Shown here: positions 1-5,047 of the stretch, one piece after another
How positions within the stretch are numbered: position 1 is the stretch's first letter
Layout: the number at the start of each line of letters is the position of its first letter
The notes under the pieces: generated by a model
Told to the model about the DNA's origin: nothing
The model's input: the letters and a program-made list of their open reading frames with translations, nothing else
The model's database searches: none
Made by a program: the position numbers and the translations under genes
From: an uncultured Verrucomicrobiota bacterium
GTDB taxonomy: Bacteria; Verrucomicrobiota; Kiritimatiellia; RFP12; UBA3636
Assembly (NCBI GenBank): GCA_946612175.1
Contig: CAMOEO010000195.1
Span: 1-5,926 of the forward strand
DNA: 5,926 nucleotides
Direction of reading: 5' to 3'

Positions 1-480
1 ATGATCGGGGGCGGCTCCGCACGGAGTACTCCCCCCGGCGCTCCGCGCCCCCCCCCTCTCGGAGGGGGGCGAGCCATGCTCCGTCAGCGCCAGTTGGAAG
101 GCGGCGGCCTGCAGGGCGTCGCCCACCAGCACCGCCTGGGCGTAGCCGTATTTCGCGTGGACGGTCGGGCGGCCGCGGCGCAGCAGGTCGTCGTCCATGC
201 ACGGCAGGTCGTCGTGCACGAGCGTGTAGTTGTGCAGCACCTCGATCGCGAGCGCGGCGGGAAGCGCCGGGGCGGGGTCGCCGCACACGGCCTGGCACGC
301 CGCGAGGCAGAGCACCGGCCGAAGGCGCTTGCCGCCGCCCAGGAGCGCGTAGCGCATCGGCTCGGCGAGACCGGGCGGGACGTCCGCGTCCGTGAGCAGT
401 CCCTCGGGCGTGAACAGCTTCGCGAGCTCGCTCTCGACGAGCTCGCGAAGGGGGCCGGCCTGGGTCACGAAGTCGGGCAC
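1..480 (-). CDS. ispA: Polyprenyl (farnesyl/geranylgeranyl-type) diphosphate synthase, N-terminal 160 residues; 3' end beyond the window
   Basis: A trans-isoprenyl diphosphate synthase, which condenses isopentenyl diphosphate with an allylic diphosphate to build C15/C20 prenyl precursors in the cytoplasm. Visible motifs are GGGKRLRP (residues 48-55, IPP binding), the first Asp-rich motif DDLPCMDDD (90-98, spacing DDx4D as in bacterial IspA), LRRGRPTVH (100-108) and VGDALQ (119-124). The second Asp-rich motif lies outside the window. The start is GTG at 480-478: its G is the last base of the pfp TAG stop (TAGTG), which suggests translational coupling to pfp. The lysine codons at the pfp end give only a weak purine-rich stretch (GAAGG) in place of a Shine-Dalgarno site. 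From residue 136 to 156 the protein is encoded by a palindromic repeat and no longer resembles the family, although the frame stays open to the window edge. Family assignment is secure. Chain length of the product, and whether the gene is intact, cannot be judged here. Confidence 0.9.
   Translation of the reverse strand, partial: MPDFVTQAGPLRELVESELAKLFTPEGLLTDADVPPGLAEPMRYALLGGGKRLRPVLCLAACQAVCGDPAPALPAALAIEVLHNYTLVHDDLPCMDDDLLRRGRPTVHAKYGYAQAVLVGDALQAAAFQLALTEHGSPPSERGGARSAGGSTPCGAAPDH
13..75. repeat. 63-bp palindromic, hairpin-rich repeat element inside ispA
   Basis: The element is bounded by GGCTC (13-17) and GAGCC (71-75), a 5-bp terminal inverted repeat. Inside it are, in order, CTCC/GGAG (15-18 with 23-26), the perfect palindrome GGAGTACTCC (23-32), GGCGC-TCC-GCGCC (37-49) and an 8-bp stem CCCCCCTC-TCG-GAGGGGGG (51-69). 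The length of 63 bp is 21 codons, so it reads through ispA without a stop, encoding G136 to A156 of that protein (a Gly/Ser/Pro/Arg-rich peptide). This looks like a small non-autonomous repetitive element of the REP or Rickettsia-palindromic-element kind. I see no second copy in this window, so its repetitive nature is inferred from the structure. The exact ends are uncertain by a few bases. Confidence 0.6.
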
Positions 481-1709
481 TACGCCTTCTTGCCCTTCTT
501 CTGGCCGATGGCCTTCAGAAGGTCGTTGAACCACTTCTGGTCCGTGTCGAAGGGCTTGCCGCCCTTGATGCGCTCGAACTCGCACGCGCGGAGCTTGTCC
601 CCGGCGTTCTCGTCCTGGCCGACGACGCCGCCCTTGGCCTTCGGGTCGAGCGCGACCTTCACCGCGACCTTGGCGCAGGCCTTGATGAGCTTCACGTCGT
701 CCTTGTTGGACGCCGCCGCGCGGCTGAAGTAGCCGGACTTCTGGACCATCGTCTTCTCGGCGCCCAGGAGCTCCGCGAACTGCTTCGCGAACCACGCGCC
801 GGGGTTGATCTTGTCGAGCCGCGGATGGCCGAAGGCGTCGCGCACGATCTCCTCGCCGCGCGCCTCCATCTCCTTGATGATCGTCGAGACGCCGGCGCCC
901 TCGGAGACGAAGATGTTGACGTTGTCGTGCTTGTCCATCTCGGCGCGGAGGCGCTTGGCCTCGGCCTTGACGTCGAAGGCGAGCTCGGGGATGTAGACGC
1001 CGTGGACCTCGTAGTTCTCGCGGGCGAGGCCGAGCTCGGGGAGGAACTTCTTGCCGTCGAGGAGCTTGCGGTAGGCGGCCGCGGTGGCGGCGGTGAGGTA
1101 GCCGCAGTTGCGGCCCATGACCTCGTGGACGATGAGCATGCGCGGGTTGGCGCTCTGCTCGCCGACGACGTTCGCGAAGAAGCGCGCGCCCTGCTCGGCC
1201 GCGGTCCAGGCGCCGAGGGACTGCTTGATCGGGTAGACGTCGTTGTCGATCGTCTTGGGCATGCCGACGACCTTGAGCGCGTAGTTGTTCTGCGCGAGGT
1301 AGGCGGCGAGGTCCGCCGCGGCGGTGTTCGTGTCGTCGCCGCCGATCGTGTGCAGGACGTCCACGCCGTCCTTCACGAGCTGCTCGGCCGCGACCTTCTG
1401 CGGGTCCTGGCCCTCCTTGACGAGGCCGCGCTTGACGCAGTCCTTGACGTTCGTGAGCTTCACGCGGGAGTTGCCGATCGGCGAGCCGCCGAACGTGTAG
1501 AGCGCGGCGATGTTCTTGCGGACGGCGGGCGTGACCTTGACGGACTTGCCTTCGAGGAGCCCCTTGTAGCCGGAGACGTAGCAGATGATCTGGATCTTCG
1601 GATCGACCTTCGTGTATTCCTCGACGAGGGCGGCGATGGCGGTGGAGAGGCAGGGGGCGAGACCGCCGGCGGTGAGGATGGCGACCTTGCGGACTTTCTT
1701 GGCTTTCAT
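480..1709 (-). CDS. pfp: Pyrophosphate-dependent 6-phosphofructokinase (PPi:fructose-6-phosphate 1-phosphotransferase)
   Basis: This 409-residue cytosolic enzyme reversibly phosphorylates fructose 6-phosphate to fructose 1,6-bisphosphate using PPi instead of ATP. The nucleotide-loop region is LTAGGLAPCLS (12-22), as in the roughly 400-residue bacterial PPi-PFK group. GGDDTNTAA (123-131) carries the second Asp that marks PPi users, and PKTIDND (151-157) has Lys where ATP enzymes have Gly (PGTIDND). MGRNCGYLTA (198-207) and KSGYFSRAA (324-332) are substrate-site motifs. Length is normal for the group apart from a basic KKGKKA tail. The ATG at 1709 is preceded by a G-poor C/A-rich leader without Shine-Dalgarno and by a strong promoter. 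Composition differs sharply from its neighbours: 46 lysines in 409 residues, against 2-3 in aroA, aroC and rsmI. That fits a highly expressed gene with selected codons, or a different origin. ispA follows with a 1-base overlap. The PPi assignment rests on the two motif residues and is strong. Confidence 0.96.
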   Translation of the reverse strand: MKAKKVRKVAILTAGGLAPCLSTAIAALVEEYTKVDPKIQIICYVSGYKGLLEGKSVKVTPAVRKNIAALYTFGGSPIGNSRVKLTNVKDCVKRGLVKEGQDPQKVAAEQLVKDGVDVLHTIGGDDTNTAAADLAAYLAQNNYALKVVGMPKTIDNDVYPIKQSLGAWTAAEQGARFFANVVGEQSANPRMLIVHEVMGRNCGYLTAATAAAYRKLLDGKKFLPELGLARENYEVHGVYIPELAFDVKAEAKRLRAEMDKHDNVNIFVSEGAGVSTIIKEMEARGEEIVRDAFGHPRLDKINPGAWFAKQFAELLGAEKTMVQKSGYFSRAAASNKDDVKLIKACAKVAVKVALDPKAKGGVVGQDENAGDKLRACEFERIKGGKPFDTDQKWFNDLLKAIGQKKGKKA

Positions 1710-1754
1710 GGCGTGTGTGGGTGTGGGGGAGGGGTGGATTCGGAATGGCGCGAG

Positions 1755-1783
1755 AGTATAGCCCTTCGGGGGCGGATTATCAA
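1755..1783 (-). promoter_or_regulatory. Sigma70-type promoter of pfp (-35 TTGATA, 17-bp spacer, -10 TATACT)
   Basis: On the minus strand, TTGATA (1783-1778) and TATACT (1760-1755) each match the consensus at 5 of 6 bases and are 17 bp apart. Transcription would start near 1748 and leave a leader of about 38 nt before the pfp ATG. The leader is rich in C and A with almost no G and no Shine-Dalgarno, so it should be unstructured. The -35 box contains the rsmI stop codon (TGA at 1782-1780). This promoter would drive pfp and the coupled ispA independently of rsmI. Confidence 0.8.
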
Positions 1784-2544
1784 GGGAGGGCGCCGGCGCC
1801 GCCGACGGGGTCGTCGGGACCGCCGTCCTCCGCGTCGCCGTCCTCCGTGTCGCCGAGGGCGCGGCGTCCGGCGCGGTCGAGCCCGCCGACGACGAGGACG
1901 ACCTCGCCCTTCGGGGGCGGGCCGGCGAAGCGGGCGGCCAGTTCGGGGAGGGTGCCGCGCTCGACGCGCTCGTGGAGCTTGGTGAGCTCGAGGCAGACGG
2001 CCGCGGGGCGCGGGCCGAGGACCTCGGCGGCGGCGGCGAGGGTGCGGCCGATGCGGAAGGGGGACTCGTAGAGGACGAGGGTGTGGGGGGAGCGGGACTC
2101 CTCCTCGAAGAGGCGTCGCAGCGCGCCGGGCTTGCGCGGGGGGAAGCCGAGGAAGGTCCAGGAGGAGGTCGGGAGGCCGGAGAGGACGAGGGCGACGTCG
2201 GCGGCGGAGGGGCCGGGGACGACGGTCACGGGAAGCCCTTCGGCGACGGCGTCGCGCACGAGGCGGAAGCCGGGGTCCGAGATGCCCGGGTAGCCGGCGT
2301 CGGTGCAGAGGGCGACGTCCTGCCCCGCGCGGAGGCATTCGAGGATCTGGGCGCCGGCGCGCTCCTCGGCCCCTTCGCGGTAGGAGATCATCCGCGCGGG
2401 GCGCGGGATGCCGAAGTGCGCGAGGAGCTGCCAGGTGTGGCGCGTGTCCTCCGCCGCGACCACGGGCGCCGCGCGGAGCGTTTCGAGCGCGCGGGGCGAA
2501 AGGTCGGCGAGGTTGCCGATGGGGGTCGCGACGAGGTGGAGCAT
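1780..2544 (-). CDS. rsmI: 16S rRNA (cytidine(1402)-2'-O)-methyltransferase RsmI
   Basis: An SAM-dependent enzyme of the tetrapyrrole-methylase fold that 2'-O-methylates C1402 in the 16S rRNA decoding centre. The 254 residues show the family signatures in order: ATPIGNL (6-12), AEDTRHT (31-37), SYREGAEE (54-61), DAGYPGISDPG (82-92), PGPSA (110-114), YESPFRI (159-165), LTKLHE (187-192) and KGEVVLVV (212-219). The conserved core is complete. The C terminus is a short acidic Gly/Asp tail (about 230-254) instead of the extra domain seen in longer homologues such as the 286-residue E. coli protein. The start is ATG at 2544, which places the ATPIGNL motif at the expected distance from the N terminus. 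It is preceded directly by a 9-bp tandem repeat and no Shine-Dalgarno site. I see no convincing promoter in the 67 bp after aroC, so read-through from the aroC promoter is likely. The stop codon lies in the pfp -35 box. Confidence 0.95.
   Translation of the reverse strand: MLHLVATPIGNLADLSPRALETLRAAPVVAAEDTRHTWQLLAHFGIPRPARMISYREGAEERAGAQILECLRAGQDVALCTDAGYPGISDPGFRLVRDAVAEGLPVTVVPGPSAADVALVLSGLPTSSWTFLGFPPRKPGALRRLFEEESRSPHTLVLYESPFRIGRTLAAAAEVLGPRPAAVCLELTKLHERVERGTLPELAARFAGPPPKGEVVLVVGGLDRAGRRALGDTEDGDAEDGGPDDPVGGAGALP
1821..1850. repeat. Two tandem copies of a 15-bp unit in the rsmI 3' end
   Basis: CGCCGTCCTCCGCGT (1821-1835) is followed directly by CGCCGTCCTCCGTGT (1836-1850), differing at one base. 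On the coding strand this gives the repeated acidic pentapeptides DTEDG and DAEDG near RsmI residues 232-241, outside the conserved methyltransferase core. It looks like a recent small duplication in a tolerant tail. Confidence 0.75.
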
Positions 2545-2547
2545 CGA

Positions 2548-2592
2548 GGGTTGAAGGGGTTGAAGAGGTTGAAGGGGTTGAAGAGGTTGATG
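2548..2592. repeat. 9-bp tandem repeat in the rsmI leader
   Basis: Four full units and one degenerate unit of (G/A)GGTTGAAG lie at 2548-2556, 2557-2565, 2566-2574, 2575-2583 and 2584-2592 (the last ends TTGATG). The first base of the unit varies: G, G, A, G, A. On the mRNA strand these read CTTCAACC(C/T), a C/U/A-rich, G-free tract ending 3 nt before the rsmI ATG. The array fills most of the 67-bp gap between aroC and rsmI. The unit equals three codons, and the frame upstream of the ATG is open, so in-frame translation would give a Gln-Pro-Leu repeat, but no usable upstream start codon is evident. Copy number could vary by slippage. Confidence 0.85.
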
Positions 2593-2611
2593 CGTCTGAA
2601 GGGGCGGGAGG

Positions 2612-3715
2612 CTAGGGGAGGGAGGTCGCGCGGGAAGCGAGCAGCAGGTCGAGCAGGGCGAAGGCGGCGGCGCTTTCGACGAGCGGGACGGCGCGCGGAA
2701 CGACGCACGGGTCGTGGCGCCCCGGGACGCGGAGCGGGACCTCGGCGTTGGTCTCGGGGTCGACGGTGGTCTGTTCGCGCGCGATGGAGGGCGTGGGCTT
2801 GAAGGCGAGGCGCGCGACGACGGGGAGCCCGGTCGTGATGCCGCCCTCGGCGCCGCCGGCGCGGTTGGTGGCGCGGCGGATGCGGGCGGGGGAGCCGTCG
2901 GGGGAGGGCGTCGGGCGGTCGTTGTTCTCGGAGCCGCGGCGGCGGGCGCAGGCGAAGCCGTCGCCGAACTCGATGCCGCGCACGGCGGGGAGCGAGAGGA
3001 GCATGGCGCCGAGGCGCGTCTCGACGCGGTCGAAGAACGGCGCGCCGAGGCCGGCGGGGAGGCCGGCGGCGCGGACCTCGACCACGCCGCCGACGGAATC
3101 GCCGTCGGCGCGGGCGGCGGCGATGGCGGCGGACATGGCGGCGGCGGCCTCGTCGGAGATCGCGGCGAGGGGCTTGGCGGAGAGGTCCGAGAAGAGCCCG
3201 AGCGGGTCGACGGGGGAGGGGTCGGCGACGCCGGCGATTTCGGCGACGCGTGCGCGCACGACGATGCCGCGCGCGGCGAGCCACTGCAGGGCGAGGGCGC
3301 CCGCGAAGGCCAGCGCGGCGGTGACGCGCGCGGAGAAGTGCCCGCCGCCGCGCGGGTCGTTGGCGCCGGCGTAGCGGATGCGGCCCGTGAGGTCGCCGTG
3401 GCCGGGGCGCGGCGCGCGGAGCAGCGCGGCGTAGTCGGAGGAGCGCGTGTCGGCGTTGCGGACGATCGCCGCGAGCGGGGTGCCGGTCGTCCGGCCCTCG
3501 AAGAGCCCGGAGAGGATCTCGGGTAGGTCGGCCTCGTGCCGCGCGGTGCTCCAGGGGCCGGCCTGGCCGGGGGCTCGGCGCGCCATGTGGCGGGCGGCGG
3601 CGCCGAGGTCGACGGGAAGGCCGGGCGGCGGGGCGTCGAGGACGCAGCCGACGGCGGGGCCATGCGATTCGCCGAAGAGCGTCAGGCGGAGGGTGGTGCC
3701 GTAGGAGGAGGTCAT
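2612..3715 (-). CDS. aroC: Chorismate synthase
   Basis: This enzyme catalyses the last shikimate-pathway step, the FMNH2-dependent loss of phosphate from EPSP to give chorismate, in the cytoplasm. The 367 residues match the family length. Motifs are GESHG (15-19, with catalytic-type His18), RPGHGD (103-108, with the second conserved His106), RGGGHFSAR (122-130), DSVGGVVEV (206-214), NRAGGAEGGI (284-293), KPTPSI (306-311) and GRHDPC (332-337). The start is ATG at 3715, only 9 nt after a -10 box, so the message is predicted to be nearly leaderless. There is no Shine-Dalgarno sequence. It follows aroA by 12 bp, pairing consecutive pathway enzymes, yet carries its own promoter. Only two lysines occur in the whole protein (K181 and K306), the latter in the conserved KPTPSI motif. 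rsmI lies 67 bp downstream. Confidence 0.97.
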   Translation of the reverse strand: MTSSYGTTLRLTLFGESHGPAVGCVLDAPPPGLPVDLGAAARHMARRAPGQAGPWSTARHEADLPEILSGLFEGRTTGTPLAAIVRNADTRSSDYAALLRAPRPGHGDLTGRIRYAGANDPRGGGHFSARVTAALAFAGALALQWLAARGIVVRARVAEIAGVADPSPVDPLGLFSDLSAKPLAAISDEAAAAMSAAIAAARADGDSVGGVVEVRAAGLPAGLGAPFFDRVETRLGAMLLSLPAVRGIEFGDGFACARRRGSENNDRPTPSPDGSPARIRRATNRAGGAEGGITTGLPVVARLAFKPTPSIAREQTTVDPETNAEVPLRVPGRHDPCVVPRAVPLVESAAAFALLDLLLASRATSLP

Positions 3716-3724
3716 GGCCGGCGC

Positions 3725-3753
3725 ATTCTAGGGAAAGGCGCGGGGATGGTCAA
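3725..3753 (-). promoter_or_regulatory. Sigma70-type promoter of aroC (-35 TTGACC, 17-bp spacer, -10 TAGAAT), near-leaderless
   Basis: TTGACC (3753-3748) and TAGAAT (3730-3725) each match consensus at 5 of 6 bases with a 17-bp spacer. Only 9 nt separate the -10 box from the aroC ATG at 3715, so a start site about 7 nt downstream would fall near 3718, giving a leader of 0 to 3 nt. The first three bases of the -10 box are the aroA stop codon TAG (3730-3728), and the -35 box lies within the last aroA codons. Confidence 0.75.
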
Positions 3754-4960
3754 GCGCGCGGCCGCCGACGGCGCGGTAGTCGTCGAAGAAGGACGGGTAG
3801 GACTTCGCCACGGCGCCGGCGCCGCGCAGGACGCACGGGACGCGGGTGGCGAGCATGGCGGCGGCCATGACGATGCGGTGGTCGCCGGCGCCGTCGACGG
3901 CGGGGGGCTCCGGGGGCGGCGCGGGCGGGCCCGGGGGGACGAGGAGCCCGTCGGGGGTCTCCTCGGCGGCGGAGCCGAACGCGCGGAGCAGCGTCCGCGT
4001 GGTGGCGAGGCGGTCGCTTTCCTTGAGCCGGAGGCGCCCGGCATGGACGATGCGCGCGCCGGCGGGGGCGAACGCGGCCGCGGCCGCGAGGGCGGGGACG
4101 AGGTCGGGCGTCTGCGCGACGTCGATCTCCGGCGGCGGGCCGCCGGCGGGCGCGGCGGCGAGGCGCGCGAGGAGATCCGGGAAGACGGCGTCGCCCTGGA
4201 GCCCGGAGCGGGCGGGCGCGGCGAGGGAGACGGAGGAGCCGAGGAAGTTGGCCAGATGCCAGAACGCCTCCTGCGAGGCGTCGCCCTCGACGGGGAACGG
4301 CGCGAGGGGGCGGTAGCGCTGCCCGCCCGGGACGGAAAAGCCGCCGGGCGTCTCCTCGACGCGGACGCCGAAGGCGCGGAGCGCGGCGAGCGTCATGTCG
4401 ACGTAGGGCCGCGATTCGAGCGGGGAGGAGAGCCGGATTTCGGAGGGTCCGGGAAGGAGCGGGAGGGCGAGGAGGAGGCCGGAGACGAACTGCGAGGAGA
4501 CGTCGCCGGGAAGCGCGAAGACGCCCGGGCGGAGGCGGCCGGAGACCGCGAGCGGGAGGAACGCGGCGGGGTCGTCGGGAAAGCGGAGGACGGCGCCGGA
4601 GCCGGCGAAGGCGTCCGCGTAGGGGCGCATCGGGCGGAGCGGGAGGCGGCCGCGGCCGAGGAAGACGGCGGGGCGGCCGAGCGCGGCGGCGACGGGGACG
4701 AGGAGGCGGAGGGTGGTGCCGGATTCGCCGCAGTCGACCTGCGCGGGCGCGTCGCCGGGGTCGGCGGGGGCGAGGAGCGCGGCGAGGGCGCGGCGCGTGG
4801 CGGCGATGTCCTCGGACGGCGCCGCGGGCGCGGGGCAGAGCGCGGGGTCGCCCGCGAGCGCGGCGCAGATCATGCCGCGGTGCAGGAGGCTTTTGGAGGG
4901 CGGGACGGCGACCGTGCCGGAAAGCGCGCCCGGACCCAGGAGGAGCGTCGTGGAGGACAT
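3728..4960 (-). CDS. aroA: 3-phosphoshikimate 1-carboxyvinyltransferase (EPSP synthase)
   Basis: This enzyme transfers the enolpyruvyl group of PEP to shikimate 3-phosphate, giving EPSP, the substrate of the next gene's product (AroC). With the ATG at 4960 the protein has 410 residues, close to the usual 430. Motifs are PSKSLLHR (21-28), CGESGTTLRLL (77-87), RLPLRPM (105-111), SSQF (155-158), SRPYVDMT (183-190), VEGDAS (224-229), TPDLVPA (284-290, with the catalytic-type Asp), LKESDR (312-317), GDHR (359-362) and KSYPSFF (386-392). A proline-rich linker (342-353) precedes the last block. The frame stays open upstream to an ATG at 4996, but I chose 4960. It starts directly before the family N terminus and sits 7 nt after a -10 box that the longer version would include in the coding region. 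The only three lysines are K23, K313 and K386, all in active-site motifs. Confidence 0.96.
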   Translation of the reverse strand: MSSTTLLLGPGALSGTVAVPPSKSLLHRGMICAALAGDPALCPAPAAPSEDIAATRRALAALLAPADPGDAPAQVDCGESGTTLRLLVPVAAALGRPAVFLGRGRLPLRPMRPYADAFAGSGAVLRFPDDPAAFLPLAVSGRLRPGVFALPGDVSSQFVSGLLLALPLLPGPSEIRLSSPLESRPYVDMTLAALRAFGVRVEETPGGFSVPGGQRYRPLAPFPVEGDASQEAFWHLANFLGSSVSLAAPARSGLQGDAVFPDLLARLAAAPAGGPPPEIDVAQTPDLVPALAAAAAFAPAGARIVHAGRLRLKESDRLATTRTLLRAFGSAAEETPDGLLVPPGPPAPPPEPPAVDGAGDHRIVMAAAMLATRVPCVLRGAGAVAKSYPSFFDDYRAVGGRALDHPRAFP

Positions 4961-4967
4961 GGCCGCG

Positions 4968-4996
4968 ATTCTAGCAGATCGCCGCGCGGGGGGCAA
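4968..4996 (-). promoter_or_regulatory. Sigma70-type promoter of aroA (-35 TTGCCC, 17-bp spacer, extended -10 TGCTAGAAT), leaderless
   Basis: TAGAAT (4973-4968) is preceded by TGC, an extended -10 element, and by TTGCCC (4996-4991, 4 of 6 consensus bases) across a 17-bp spacer. The ATG at 4960 follows the -10 box by 7 nt, exactly where transcription should begin, so the aroA message is predicted to be leaderless. The same TAGAAT box at almost the same distance precedes aroC. The 87-bp gap (4961-5047) to the upstream gene holds little else. Confidence 0.7.
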
Positions 4997-5047
4997 CCGA
5001 TCGCGGCGTTTGCGATCCTCGTTCGCGCGCCCTGCGGCGGCGCCTCG

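Noticed and set aside
480..1709. ATP-dependent phosphofructokinase
   Set aside because: GGDD and PKTIDND carry the residues of PPi users; ATP enzymes have GGDG and PGTIDND.
825..1985. Plus-strand open frame (386 codons) opposite pfp
   Set aside because: It is antisense to a gene with unmistakable PPi-PFK motifs. The product is low-complexity and ends in poly-Arg.
2609..2637. Possible rsmI promoter using TAGCCT over the aroC stop codon
   Set aside because: No matching -35 is present at 16-18 bp (CTTCCC or TTCCCG only) and the -10 match is poor, so rsmI is more likely read from the aroC promoter.
1780..3663. Long minus-strand open frame that would fuse a Pro/Ser/Ala-rich N terminus to RsmI
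   Set aside because: The upstream part is an out-of-frame reading of aroC. Only the portion from the ATG at 2544 has RsmI homology.
4961..4996. Twelve-residue N-terminal extension of AroA from an upstream ATG at 4996
   Set aside because: The extension (MPPARRSARIAA) is not part of the family N terminus and would cover the -10 box and spacer of a good promoter whose start site falls at the ATG at 4960.
4999..5017. Possible terminator hairpin GATCGC-7 nt-GCGATC after the sigma-linked gene
   Set aside because: The stem is only 6 bp and has no T-run on the transcript side, so it does not meet the criteria for an intrinsic terminator.
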